44,401 nt of DNA from an uncultured Lachnospiraceae bacterium (GCA_947564645.1 CANOCU010000029.1:1-44401); one strand, 5' to 3'; shown: positions 7,804 to 17,112, numbered from the stretch's first letter. Notes: generated by a model not told the origin, from the sequence alone. A program made the numbers and translations.

Positions 7804-9729
7804 ATGTGTGGAATTGCCGGATTATGTAACTGGGGGAAAGACTGGCGGGACAATATCGAGCGGATGAACGAGAAAATGTACCATCGAGGGCCGGACGGTT
7901 CCGGGATCTGGGTTTCGGAGGATAAAACGGTTGTTATGGGGCACAGGCGTCTGGCGATCGTGGATCTGACGCCGTCCGGAGAACAGCCGATGGAATCGCA
8001 TAGCGGTCGTTATGTAATAGCTTATAACGGAGAGATCTATAATCACCGTATGATTCGCTCGAAACTGTTGGATGAGCATAAGGTGGCCGCTTTTCGGGGT
8101 ACATCCGATACGGAGGTTCTTTTGGAGGCAGTAGATGCCTACGGACTTGAAGGAACACTTGTTATGGCAAAGGGAATGTTTGCCCTGGCAGTCTATGACA
8201 AAAAAGAACGCGCGTTATATCTGGCGCGTGACCGGGTAGGGGAGAAACCTTTATACTACGGTTATGTGGGCAGGAACAGATTTGTCTTTGCCTCGGATCT
8301 GAATTCCATTGCTTCCCTGGACGGATTTGACAATCCTGTCAACCGGAAGGTTTTGGGCCAATATTTTCGTTATGGGTATATTCCGGCGCCCTATTCTATT
8401 TACGAAGATATTTATAAGCTGGAAGCAGGAAGGATATTGGAGATAAGATATCCGTTTGACAGCTGCAGGGAAAAGACATATTGGTCGATGACGGATATTG
8501 CGGTCCGTGGACAGCAGCATCCTTTTACCGGGAGCGAAGAAGAAGCGTCAGAAGAACTGGAACGGCTGTTAAGAGAAGCCATTCGAGGGCAGATGTGCGC
8601 GGACGTGCCGGTGGGAGCGTTCCTTTCCGCGGGAATCGACAGCAGTACCGTGGTTTCCCTGATGCAGGATATGAGCGACAGGAAGGTGAGAAGTTTCACC
8701 ATCGGCATGTGGGATCAGAAATACAACGAAGCCGACGTGGCCAGGCAGATCGCCGCGCACTTGGGGACGGAGCATACGGAGTTGTATATTACGGAGGAGG
8801 ACGCCCGCAACGTGATCCCGAAGCTCTCGGGCATGTTTGGAGAGCCTTTTGCGGATTCGTCGCAGATCCCGACTTATCTTGTGAGCAGGATGACGAGAGA
8901 GCATGTGACGGTTTCGTTAAGCGGTGACGGTGGAGATGAATTGTTCTGCGGCTACCAGACGTATACTTCCGTGGGCAGGATCTGGGACCGGATCAGACAG
9001 ATTCCGGGAGGGATCCGTAAACCGGCCGGTGCGCTTCTGGGAGCGATTGGACGCAGCAAGGGCGGCGCCCTGGCGGTGAGGGCTAATCTCCTGGGGGCGG
9101 ACAGCATCGAGGATCTGTATCTGCGCTCCGGGATCGGAGAGGGGATCTGTCTTGTCAGGCAGGATAACAGGATGGACGGATGCAGGACGATCATGGATAC
9201 GTATCCGGCGGGACTGCTTGCGGAGCCGCAGCATAATCTGATGCTGATGGATCTGCTTATGTACCATCCGGATGATATCCTGAATAAGGTGGACAGGACG
9301 GCGATGTCGGTTTCCCTGGAGACAAGGGTGCCGATGCTTGACAGGGATGTGGTGGAATTTGCGTGGACCCTTCCGCTCTCTTATCGGAGAAGAGACGGGA
9401 TGACCAAGAAGGTTCTGCGAAATATTCTGTATCGGTATGTGCCGCGCGAACTGGTGGAGCGGCCCAAGACGGGATTCAGTATTCCGTTGGAGAGGTGGCT
9501 GAAGGAGCCGGGGCTTAAGGAATGGGCGGAGAGCCTGCTCGAGCGGTCAAAGCTTGAGAGACAGGGACTGCTGGATGTGGATGCGGTGCGCAGGATCTGG
9601 AGAGACTATACGGAAAAGGACATCTGGCGGGTACAGATCTGGTATCTGCTGATGTTTCAGGAATGGATGGCAAGGGTTACGATTCATGGGTCAGATCATG
9701 ATTCGGGTCTGACAGGGAGGCAGCTATGA
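7804..9729 (+). CDS. second asparagine synthase family amidotransferase
   Basis: A 641-residue paralogue of the protein at 2487-4382. MCGIAGL supplies Cys2 of the glutaminase domain, with YNGEIYNH and SDTEVLLEA in the expected places. The synthetase domain carries SAGIDSS (275-281) where the canonical PP-loop is SGGxDSS, and SGDGGDE further on. The Gly-to-Ala change in the PP-loop is small and the other motifs are intact, so it is probably active. Beside GT2 and GT4 genes, a carboxyl-sugar amidation role is more plausible than amino-acid synthesis, but that is inference. The stop overlaps the next start as ATGA (9726-9729), implying translational coupling to the GT2. Confidence 0.9.
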   Translation: MCGIAGLCNWGKDWRDNIERMNEKMYHRGPDGSGIWVSEDKTVVMGHRRLAIVDLTPSGEQPMESHSGRYVIAYNGEIYNHRMIRSKLLDEHKVAAFRGTSDTEVLLEAVDAYGLEGTLVMAKGMFALAVYDKKERALYLARDRVGEKPLYYGYVGRNRFVFASDLNSIASLDGFDNPVNRKVLGQYFRYGYIPAPYSIYEDIYKLEAGRILEIRYPFDSCREKTYWSMTDIAVRGQQHPFTGSEEEASEELERLLREAIRGQMCADVPVGAFLSAGIDSSTVVSLMQDMSDRKVRSFTIGMWDQKYNEADVARQIAAHLGTEHTELYITEEDARNVIPKLSGMFGEPFADSSQIPTYLVSRMTREHVTVSLSGDGGDELFCGYQTYTSVGRIWDRIRQIPGGIRKPAGALLGAIGRSKGGALAVRANLLGADSIEDLYLRSGIGEGICLVRQDNRMDGCRTIMDTYPAGLLAEPQHNLMLMDLLMYHPDDILNKVDRTAMSVSLETRVPMLDRDVVEFAWTLPLSYRRRDGMTKKVLRNILYRYVPRELVERPKTGFSIPLERWLKEPGLKEWAESLLERSKLERQGLLDVDAVRRIWRDYTEKDIWRVQIWYLLMFQEWMARVTIHGSDHDSGLTGRQL

Positions 9730-10802
9730 GAGTGTTGGAACGGTATCATCCGCGGATCAGGCCGGAGGATCAGAAGGAACTGATCTCTGTTATTGTGACG
9801 GCTTGCAATGTTGCGGACTATATAGAGAAAAGCGTTCGCTCTGTCTGTGCGCAGACATACCGCAACCTGGAGATCCTTGTTGTGGATGACGGATCGACGG
9901 ATGCGACGGGCAGGATCTGTGACGGACTTGCCGGAGAGGATGCGCGGATCCGCGTGATTCATAAGAAGAATGGCGGTGTGGCGGATGCGAGAAATGAGGG
10001 TATGCGGGCTGTCAGGGGCAGCTATATCGGGTTTGTGGACGGGGATGACTGGATCGATCCGGATATGTATGAGCAGATGCTGGGGACGATGAGGGAGCAG
10101 AAGGCAGATGCCGCGATCTGCCGCTACCGCCAGGTACACAGCACCGGGACGTTGGATGAATCGCAGGACAGAGTGATCGTGTTTGAAGGGCAGGAGGCGC
10201 TGCAGCATTACGTGTGGGAAACCAGAGATTTTGTGATCCAGAATGCGACCTGGAACAAGTTGTATAAGAAGGAGATGCTGGAAGGGCTGCTTTTTCCGAC
10301 GGGCAGATTATATGAAGATATCTTGTTTACGACCAAGGCTCTCAGCCGTGTGGAATGCTGTGTTTACCTTGACACAGCATTGTATAACTATATAATAGAC
10401 AGAGAAGGCAGCATCATGAATGCATGGATCAATGAGCGAACTTTTACGGATCATATTCCGGCATACCGTGAGAAGACAGCGTTTCTGCGTTCGATCGGAA
10501 GAGAGGATCTGGCTAAGGTGCATGATTATTTTACCTGTAAAAGGCTGCTGCTTTTTTATCATCAGGTGGAAGGATCCAATCTGCCGGACAGGGACAGGTA
10601 TCTGGCGAAGCTTGTACAGATCCTGCGGGACGGACGGGAAGCTTATACGGCAGCCTGTACATGTCCCCAGGCAGATGCGCGTGACGGTAAGTGGCTGAAG
10701 CTGTTTTTTCAGTCTCCGGCAAGATACAGCCGCCGTGTTCGCATAGAGGAGCGGGTGGTTATTCCCTGTAAGGTGAAGATCAAGCGGCTTTTGCGAAGAT
10801 GA
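9726..10802 (+). CDS. GT2-family glycosyltransferase
   Basis: A 358-residue GT-A enzyme with SVIVTACNVADYIEKSVRS, the nucleotide-binding DDGS (54-57) and the metal-binding DGDDW segment (D105-D108). It is the WcaA/CpsI-like type common in capsule loci, presumably inverting. There is no membrane span, so it should act at the inner face on a lipid-linked acceptor. It overlaps the amidotransferase gene by 4 bases (ATGA). The next 84 bases contain a duplicated copy of the following gene's start region. Confidence 0.88.
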   Translation: MRVLERYHPRIRPEDQKELISVIVTACNVADYIEKSVRSVCAQTYRNLEILVVDDGSTDATGRICDGLAGEDARIRVIHKKNGGVADARNEGMRAVRGSYIGFVDGDDWIDPDMYEQMLGTMREQKADAAICRYRQVHSTGTLDESQDRVIVFEGQEALQHYVWETRDFVIQNATWNKLYKKEMLEGLLFPTGRLYEDILFTTKALSRVECCVYLDTALYNYIIDREGSIMNAWINERTFTDHIPAYREKTAFLRSIGREDLAKVHDYFTCKRLLLFYHQVEGSNLPDRDRYLAKLVQILRDGREAYTAACTCPQADARDGKWLKLFFQSPARYSRRVRIEERVVIPCKVKIKRLLRR

Positions 10803-10806
10803 GGAT

Positions 10807-10903
10807 GGGAGAGGTGCAGTTATGGTGATCATACAGCGGGCTATCGGGACAAAGATCCGGAAGGCAAGGCAGGAAGAGGTGTAGTCATGGTGATCATACA
10901 GCT
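10807..10903 (+). repeat. imperfect tandem duplication of a translation start region
   Basis: Bases 10807-10838 and 10872-10903 are 32-bp direct repeats, 65 bp apart, with three mismatches. Each contains a GAGAGGT/AAGAGGT ribosome binding site, an ATG and codons for MVIIQ. The second copy is the true start of the fucosyltransferase gene. Confidence 0.8.
10822..10884 (+). pseudogene. 20-codon remnant of a GT11 start
   Basis: The upstream copy of the duplicated start region opens MVIIQRAIGTK and ends at a TAG (10882-10884), 2 bases before the true GT11 start. The first five residues equal those of the GT11 protein (MVIIQ), after which the frame diverges. It looks like the stump of a deleted or replaced fucosyltransferase gene. 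It has a ribosome binding site, so it could still be translated as a leader peptide coupled to the gene behind it. Confidence 0.5.
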
Positions 10904-11813
10904 GGCCGGCGGGCTGGGTAATCAGATGTTTCAGTATGCCTTGTATTTGCAGCTTAAGAGTATGGGCAAAGAAGTCAGGATTGACGACATATCGGGGTTT
11001 GCGGAGGATGAGCAGCGTGATCCGGCGCTGATGCCTTTTGGCATAACTTATGAAAGACCGGCGCAAAAGGAACTGCGTAAAATGCTGGATTCCTCTCCTC
11101 ATTTGCACGCCAGGATTCGCAGGAAGCTGTGCGGCAGGAAGAAAAAATCGTATTTTGAAGAGGATAAGCGGTACAGGCCCGAGATTATGGAGTGGGATGA
11201 TATTTATTTGGAAGGGTACTGGCAGACGGAGAAATATTTTCAGGCAGTGTCCGGACAGGTACGGGAAGCCTTCTCTATTGACAGGCTGATCGCATTTATG
11301 ACAGCAGGCCGGAATGCCGCCAGAAGCAGTCAGGACGTAGGAAAAGGGACATTTTCCGATTGGCTGATGCAGATCGGGACGACGGAATCTGTCAGCGTGC
11401 ATATCCGGCGGGGCGACTATCTTTTGCCTCAGAACCAGGAATTGTTTGGCGGGATCTGCACGGAAGCTTATTACCGTACCGCTATGGATCGGATGGTGCG
11501 GGAGCATCCGGGATGCGTCTTCTATCTTTTTACCAATGACAAGGAATGGGCCTGTGGATGGGCCACGGACGTTAGTCCGGTCCGTATCGTGGAATTAAGC
11601 GAAGGGCCGGATGGCGGCAGATACAACGATTATGCGGAATTTGCCCTGATGAGTAAGTGCCGGCACCAGATCCTGGCAAACAGCAGCTTTAGCTGGTGGG
11701 CCTCCTATTTGAATCAGAATCCGCATAAGACGGTGCTTGCGCCGGACAGATGGCTCAATGGCTGGGACTGTGAGGATATCTACCGGGCGGATATGCGCAA
11801 GATCACGCTGTAG
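10887..11813 (+). CDS. GT11-family alpha-1,2-fucosyltransferase-like protein
   Basis: A 308-residue GT-B enzyme with the GT11 hallmarks. GGLGNQMFQYA (8-18) opens the N-terminus, SVHIRRGDYL holds the H172-x-R174-R175-G-D177 GDP-fucose-binding motif, and NSSFSWW (from N265) lies near the C-terminus. Family members transfer L-fucose (sometimes another sugar) from GDP-fucose, usually in alpha-1,2 linkage to galactose. Length is normal for bacterial members. The AAGAGGT ribosome binding site supports the start at 10887, and the same start region is duplicated just upstream. Two further GT11-like genes lie at 13629 and 38029; this one resembles the latter more. Confidence 0.88.
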   Translation: MVIIQLAGGLGNQMFQYALYLQLKSMGKEVRIDDISGFAEDEQRDPALMPFGITYERPAQKELRKMLDSSPHLHARIRRKLCGRKKKSYFEEDKRYRPEIMEWDDIYLEGYWQTEKYFQAVSGQVREAFSIDRLIAFMTAGRNAARSSQDVGKGTFSDWLMQIGTTESVSVHIRRGDYLLPQNQELFGGICTEAYYRTAMDRMVREHPGCVFYLFTNDKEWACGWATDVSPVRIVELSEGPDGGRYNDYAEFALMSKCRHQILANSSFSWWASYLNQNPHKTVLAPDRWLNGWDCEDIYRADMRKITL

Positions 11814-11844
11814 GAGAGTTGATATTGGAAGGGAACAATGTTTC

Positions 11845-13635
11845 ATGAACAGACAAGCAACAGAAGAAAAGAAAGTCAGTATGCTGCATAAGGTAAGTTA
11901 TCTTTTTGACAGGAAGCAGAAGAAACAGATCCTGGGACTGGCAGTGCTGATCCTGATCGGCGGCCTGTTGGAGACGATGGGTGTGTCCATGCTCCTGCCG
12001 GTGGTGCAGGCGATCATGGAGCCGGAAGTGATCATGGAGAATGAACTGGTCGGCAGACTGGTGGATGCCCTGGGAATCCGAAACAGCAGGCAGCTGATCA
12101 TCCTGATGCTGGGGTCTTTGATCGCTCTGTATGTGATCAAGAATGCTTATCTGCTCTTCCAGACTTATGTGCAGAACACCTTTGTCACAAGAAACAGGAA
12201 CCGTATGATCAGCCGTGTCATGCGGGAGTTTTTGAACAGGCCTTATGAGGAATATCTGGGGGCGGATATTCCTACCGTCTTCCGACTGACAGACAGCGAT
12301 ATTCCGAATGCTTTTCAGCTGATCCTGGTGTTGATCCAGATGGTGACAGAGATCGTAGTGGCAGGTTCTCTGTGTATCGTACTGGTGGTGGTGAGTCCGA
12401 CGATGTCTCTCTTTATTCTCTGTATTTTCCTTGGCATGACGCTTATGATCACGAAGATCCTCAAGCCGAGGTTAAATGCCATCGGACACAAAAACCAGCA
12501 GATCCAGTCAAGGATCGCCAAGTGGCGGATTCAGTCGATCTACGGGTTAAAGGATGTCAAGGTGCTGCACAGGGAAGAATTTTTTGTGCGCAATTACTAT
12601 GAGAGCGGTGCACTGGGAGCCGATGTGGCCCGCAACTATGCGGTGTTCAATAATCTGCCCCGCCTTTTGATCGAGACGATCTTCATGGCGGCGATGCTTC
12701 TTTTTATCATGTTATATATGCTTAAAGGCGGTAATATCACGGTGCTGATCCCGCAGCTGTCGGCGTTTGCGGTGGCGGCGATCCGCGTAATGCCGGGCAC
12801 GAACCGGATCAATACGTATCTGTCAGAAATTGCCTATGCGCAGCCCTGCCTGGATTATCTGTATGAGAATCTGACGGCAAATATGAAGATGGATGTCAAC
12901 GGCAGCGTGACCGGCCTGACAAAGGATACGCGGGGACAGGCAGCGAGAACAACGCTGCAGGATAAGATCGTACTCGATCACATCACTTACGCCTATCCGA
13001 ATACGGATAAAAATATCTTCACTGATGCCCACATGGAAGTGAAGAAGGGGCAGTCGGTGGGGATCATGGGACCGTCCGGCGCCGGGAAGTCCACGATCGT
13101 GGATATTCTTCTGGGACTCTTAAGAGTGCAGTCGGGAACGATCACCTGTGACGGCGTGGATATCTTTGATAACTATGCGGACTGGCTGGGCAAGATCGGC
13201 TATATTCCCCAGTCCATCTATCTGATCGATGAGTCCATCCGTGACAATATCGCATTCGGTATCGATGCGGACCGGATTGACGATAAACGGATCTGGGAAG
13301 TGCTCGAGGAAGCGCAGCTGAAGGATTTCGTGAAGGAACTGCCAGAAGGGCTTGATACGACCATAGGTGACAGAGGTGTCAGAATATCCGGCGGACAAAG
13401 ACAGCGCCTGGGGATCGCCAGGGCTCTCTATCACAATCCGGAGATTCTGGTATTCGACGAGGCGACATCGGCCCTTGACAGTGATACGGAGAAGGCTGTC
13501 ATGGATGCTATCAACAGCTTCCACGGCAGAAAGACCATGGTGATCATAGCCCACCGGCTCAATACGATCGCCAAATGCGATGTGATCTACAAGGTGGAAG
13601 GGGAAAAGATTACGGAGACGACATTATCATGTTAG
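11845..13635 (+). CDS. ABC transporter, fused permease and ATPase, lipid-linked glycan flippase type
   Basis: A 596-residue half-transporter: an N-terminal six-helix domain (about 30-340) and a C-terminal ATPase. Walker A is GPSGAGKST (409-417), the signature ISGGQRQRLGIARA (S515 region), Walker B ILVFDEATSALD (D538-E539) and the H-loop IIAHRL (H570). It works as a dimer. The MsbA/PglK-like architecture and its place among glycosyltransferases suggest flipping of an undecaprenyl-linked oligosaccharide. The ATG at 11845 is chosen because GGAAGGG lies about 11 bases upstream; a longer frame would start inside the fucosyltransferase gene. Its end overlaps the next gene by 7 bases. Confidence 0.86.
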   Translation: MNRQATEEKKVSMLHKVSYLFDRKQKKQILGLAVLILIGGLLETMGVSMLLPVVQAIMEPEVIMENELVGRLVDALGIRNSRQLIILMLGSLIALYVIKNAYLLFQTYVQNTFVTRNRNRMISRVMREFLNRPYEEYLGADIPTVFRLTDSDIPNAFQLILVLIQMVTEIVVAGSLCIVLVVVSPTMSLFILCIFLGMTLMITKILKPRLNAIGHKNQQIQSRIAKWRIQSIYGLKDVKVLHREEFFVRNYYESGALGADVARNYAVFNNLPRLLIETIFMAAMLLFIMLYMLKGGNITVLIPQLSAFAVAAIRVMPGTNRINTYLSEIAYAQPCLDYLYENLTANMKMDVNGSVTGLTKDTRGQAARTTLQDKIVLDHITYAYPNTDKNIFTDAHMEVKKGQSVGIMGPSGAGKSTIVDILLGLLRVQSGTITCDGVDIFDNYADWLGKIGYIPQSIYLIDESIRDNIAFGIDADRIDDKRIWEVLEEAQLKDFVKELPEGLDTTIGDRGVRISGGQRQRLGIARALYHNPEILVFDEATSALDSDTEKAVMDAINSFHGRKTMVIIAHRLNTIAKCDVIYKVEGEKITETTLSC

Positions 13636-14657
13636 GAATTGAGGTACAGGAAGGTTTTGGTCTGGGAAACCAGTTGTTTTTCTATATTACGACCAGATGT
13701 ATTGCACAGGATAAAGGTTATGAGTACAGCGTATTGGATCCGGAACATTTTGCCAATAATATGCACAGTGACTGCGGACTGTATTTCATGGATCTGGATA
13801 TGGGCAGGCGTTCTAAGAAAGAGGATTATCAGAAGATCTTTCAGGAAAAGGAAACGAGGCTGTATGCAGGTAACTCCAGACACGATCTGACCCATGGCGT
13901 GTATGTTACAGACACGGACAGGGCATTGTTCGAAGTGGAGGACGGCACGCTGTTATATGGGAACCTGCAGTCAGAGGACTATTTCATCTCTCATAAGGAG
14001 GAGATCAGGAAATGGCTCGCGGTGAAGCCCGAGTATGACTGTCATGAGTACAGTCGGGATAATCTGTGTGTGCTGCATCTTCGCTGCAGCGATTACATGG
14101 GATCGCCGGAACTTTTCCTGCGCAAGAAATACTGGATCATGGGTATGAAACAGATGCGGAAGATCAATCCGGCGATGGAATTCATGATCATTACCAATGA
14201 CGTGAAAGAGGCAGGGAAACTGCTGCCGGGTATTCCTGCTTATAACTTCGATCTGGCGAAGGACTACAGTGTGCTGAAAAATGCCAGGTATTTGCTTTTG
14301 GCCAATTCGTCCTTTGCTTATTTTCCGGCTTTTACCAGCGATACCGTGGGGTATGTGCTGGCGCCGAAATACTGGGCGCGTCATAATGTGTCTGACGGCT
14401 ATTGGGCGTCGGAGCAGAATATCTATGAGGGCTGGCATTATATGGACAGAAAAGGCAGGGTCTTTACGGCAAAGCAGTGCCGGGAGGAACTGGCCGAATA
14501 TAAGAAGACTTCGGCCAAATATGCGGCTGTCAATGTGAGACCGACAGGCTTGCGGCTGCGGCTGATGCAGCTTAAGGGCCAATATATCTATAAGAAAGCA
14601 TACCTTGCTAAGATCGCCCGCGGCGTGAAGCGTCGTATCGATAAGCTGTGCCGGTAA
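13629..14657 (+). CDS. divergent GT11-like glycosyltransferase
   Basis: A 342-residue protein with a recognisable but altered GT11 pattern. GFGLGNQLFFY (9-19) replaces GGLGNQMFQYA. VLHLRCSDY (H150-x-R152, D155) replaces HIRRGDY, so the second arginine and the glycine are changed to Cys and Ser. LANSSFAYF (N226) matches the C-terminal NSSFSWW block. It may use GDP-fucose with altered specificity or another donor. The ATG at 13629 lies inside the last codons of the ABC transporter gene (7-base overlap), which implies coupling. A longer frame reading back into the transporter is not supported. Confidence 0.7.
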   Translation: MLGIEVQEGFGLGNQLFFYITTRCIAQDKGYEYSVLDPEHFANNMHSDCGLYFMDLDMGRRSKKEDYQKIFQEKETRLYAGNSRHDLTHGVYVTDTDRALFEVEDGTLLYGNLQSEDYFISHKEEIRKWLAVKPEYDCHEYSRDNLCVLHLRCSDYMGSPELFLRKKYWIMGMKQMRKINPAMEFMIITNDVKEAGKLLPGIPAYNFDLAKDYSVLKNARYLLLANSSFAYFPAFTSDTVGYVLAPKYWARHNVSDGYWASEQNIYEGWHYMDRKGRVFTAKQCREELAEYKKTSAKYAAVNVRPTGLRLRLMQLKGQYIYKKAYLAKIARGVKRRIDKLCR

Positions 14658-14692
14658 AGCGTATATCGATAAGATAAGGAGACCTATGATCT

Positions 14693-16279
14693 ATGGATAA
14701 AGCAATGCGGAAGGTGAAGCAATTAGAAGGATGGCTGGGGGAGCGTGTGGACAGACTTCCCATGAAAAGGCTTACGCTGTATGCGGGGCTGCTTTTACTG
14801 GTGTCCCTGGTTCCGCTGTTATGGCTGGGCAGATATAATGTGATGTGCATCGATGATTATAATTACGGCGTGTCCGTGCATGATGCATGGATGGCTACAG
14901 GCTCCGTCACAGAAGCATTAAAGGCGGCCTGGGCGCAGAACATGGATAATTATCAGAACTGGCAGGGAACTTATATTTCCTGCTTTCTGATGTCCTTATG
15001 CCCTATGAACTTCCGGTATGACGTGGCCTGGATCGTGCCGTTTATCATGATCGGTATGTTCGCATCCTCCACTTTTGTATTGGGAAAGCATATCCTGCAT
15101 AAGTGGCTGGGGGCAGACCAGGTGAGCAGCGCTTTTGTCATGCTTGTACTATTATTTTTGTTTTATCAGGTGTTGGAGGCTCCTTTTGAAGGGATCTACT
15201 GGTATAACGGGGCTACGCACTACGTACTGATGCAGTCTGTCTGGTTCTTCGGACTGGCGGCGGTTTCGGCGGCGCTCTGGGCACAGAAGAGATCCAGAGA
15301 GGCGTTTCTTTGCGGTATTGCAGTGGTTCTGTCAGTTATTGTAGGCGGAGGCAATCTGGTGACGGCGCTGCAGGCGGAGATCATGATGGCGCTTTTAGTG
15401 TTCTATGCGGCCGTAGTCAACCGAAAGAAACTTGCGGTGACGGTCATTCCTTTTATCACGGGCAGCATCGGCTTCCTGTTCAATACGTTGGCGCCGGGGA
15501 ATGCGCAGAGGGGCAGCCTGGATATGGATGAGGGATATTCTGCGGTGACGGCGATCCTGTTGTCTTTCTACAACGCGGCAGTGTTTATCATCCGCTGGAC
15601 CACGCCTTTCGTAATCCTGGTCTGGGTGCTGCTGCTGCCGGTACTGTGGAGGATCGTCAAGAGATCGGACCGGAAGTTCAGGCATCCCGTATGGGTGACG
15701 GCGGGGACGATCTGCCTTTTGTCGGCCATGTTTACGCCTACGCTGTATGCCATCGGCATGGTGGGACTGTCGAGAGTGGACAATATCATCCAGATGGTAT
15801 ATTATTTGGGCCTGTTCCTGGTGACGGCTTACTGGCTGGGGTATTTTGCACATAAAAGGGATGAGGAGGAAGCCTTCGCGGCAGAAAACGGTTCCCAGGG
15901 CCGGGCAGCAGATGCCGGACGGCTGTCTGCAGGAGAGATTTTCGGGTTATTTCTGGAAAAGACGGGCAACAGGCTGACGGCGGTCTGCTTCCTGTTCCTT
16001 ATGGTGATGTGGGTGTGTACCGCGGATAAGAATACGTATACCAGTGTGTCTGCCCTGCGGTCGCTTGTCAACGGAGAAGCCGGGACTTTCTATCAGGAAG
16101 CTATGGAGCGGCATGAGATCTATATTGATGAAACGATCGTGGACGTGGAGATTAAGCCTTATTCGGCCCGCCCGGCGCTTTTTGATTTCGATGATCTTAC
16201 GGAGGAGGCCGGAAACTGGCTGAATCTGGCGGTATCACAGTATTATCATAAGGCGTATGTGAGGATTGTGGAAGAATGA
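14693..16279 (+). CDS. polytopic membrane protein, possible GT-C-type transferase (DUF6056-like)
   Basis: A 528-residue protein with about ten or more hydrophobic helices, the first at residues 27-45. Immediately after it comes the outer-loop motif MCIDDYNYGVSVHDAW. An acidic pair plus Tyr in the first external loop is the position of the catalytic acid in GT-C enzymes. I associate this pattern with the DUF6056-type proteins of polysaccharide loci; the identification is by eye. A soluble tail of roughly 80 residues follows the last helix. The ribosome binding site AAGGAG (14676-14681) is 11 bases from this ATG but 4 bases from an ATG at 14686 that opens a four-codon frame ending inside this start. 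Function unproven. Confidence 0.6.
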   Translation: MDKAMRKVKQLEGWLGERVDRLPMKRLTLYAGLLLLVSLVPLLWLGRYNVMCIDDYNYGVSVHDAWMATGSVTEALKAAWAQNMDNYQNWQGTYISCFLMSLCPMNFRYDVAWIVPFIMIGMFASSTFVLGKHILHKWLGADQVSSAFVMLVLLFLFYQVLEAPFEGIYWYNGATHYVLMQSVWFFGLAAVSAALWAQKRSREAFLCGIAVVLSVIVGGGNLVTALQAEIMMALLVFYAAVVNRKKLAVTVIPFITGSIGFLFNTLAPGNAQRGSLDMDEGYSAVTAILLSFYNAAVFIIRWTTPFVILVWVLLLPVLWRIVKRSDRKFRHPVWVTAGTICLLSAMFTPTLYAIGMVGLSRVDNIIQMVYYLGLFLVTAYWLGYFAHKRDEEEAFAAENGSQGRAADAGRLSAGEIFGLFLEKTGNRLTAVCFLFLMVMWVCTADKNTYTSVSALRSLVNGEAGTFYQEAMERHEIYIDETIVDVEIKPYSARPALFDFDDLTEEAGNWLNLAVSQYYHKAYVRIVEE

Positions 16280-16362
16280 TCCATGATTTTGCAGAGTAGA
16301 ACTTCAAGTATGGAGTACTGGTATGTACAAGGCTGTATGATTGCTCCGGGAGGGGAAAAGAG

Positions 16363-17112
16363 ATGAGAGACAGACTGCGGCTGCCGAATGTAACGCTGGC
16401 GGCAATGACAAGCGTAAATATCTATGAGACGATCAAGGCGATGGAGTACAGCATGAGGCAGATCGACTTCGGCGACGTGGTGCTCATCACTCATCGAAAG
16501 CCGTGGATGCTTCCGAATAGCATACGTTATTCCCATACTTCGAAACTGGATGATATCGATCAGTTTAACTATAAGGTGGTATATGAGCTGGGGGAACATA
16601 TTCACACGGACTATATTCTTCTGGTTCATGCGGATGGGTTTGTGGTCCATCCGGAGAGCTGGCGGGATGAATTTCTGGACTATGACTACATCGGATCTCC
16701 GTGGCCGCTGCCGGAAAACGATCATTCCTATCGGGATGCGAAAGGACAGATCTGCCGCGTGGGCAACAGTGTTTCCATCCGCAGTAAGCGGCTGCTCGAT
16801 TTTCCGAAGAGGGCAGGTCTTAAGTGGGAGAAAAATGTCGATGGAGACTATAACGAGGACACGTTTCTCTGCTGCCAGTATAAAAATGTGATCGAGGATG
16901 CGGGGATGAAGTTCGCCCCGATCGAGGTGGCAAAGTATTTCGGGCATGAGCATATGATACCGGAGATCATGGATGTGGAGGCGCCGTTTCTGTTCCATAA
17001 ATGGAGGGGCAGGAATGCACAGTACCCGAAGTTTGTAAATCCGTGGAAAGTCAGATGGCAGAAGGTAAAGGATCTGATCCGGCCAATGCTGTTCTGGAGG
17101 AGATTCAGATAA
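16363..17112 (+). CDS. DUF5672-type glycosyltransferase-like protein
   Basis: A 249-residue soluble protein. The block YILLVHADGFVVHPESWRDEFLDYDYIGSPWP (from residue 84), with an ADG/DxD-like site at 90-92, and the later DGDYNEDTF are characteristic of the DUF5672 group. These are GT-A-like proteins found next to glycosyltransferases, and function is not established for most members. A GGGAGGGG ribosome binding site precedes the ATG. The GT17-type gene starts 23 bases after the stop, and the pair is likely translated from one message. Confidence 0.7.
   Translation: MRDRLRLPNVTLAAMTSVNIYETIKAMEYSMRQIDFGDVVLITHRKPWMLPNSIRYSHTSKLDDIDQFNYKVVYELGEHIHTDYILLVHADGFVVHPESWRDEFLDYDYIGSPWPLPENDHSYRDAKGQICRVGNSVSIRSKRLLDFPKRAGLKWEKNVDGDYNEDTFLCCQYKNVIEDAGMKFAPIEVAKYFGHEHMIPEIMDVEAPFLFHKWRGRNAQYPKFVNPWKVRWQKVKDLIRPMLFWRRFR

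Noticed and set aside
10308-11507. Minus-strand 399-codon open frame across a GT2/GT11 junction
   Set aside because: It is antisense to two genes with clear motifs and contains no recognisable domain.
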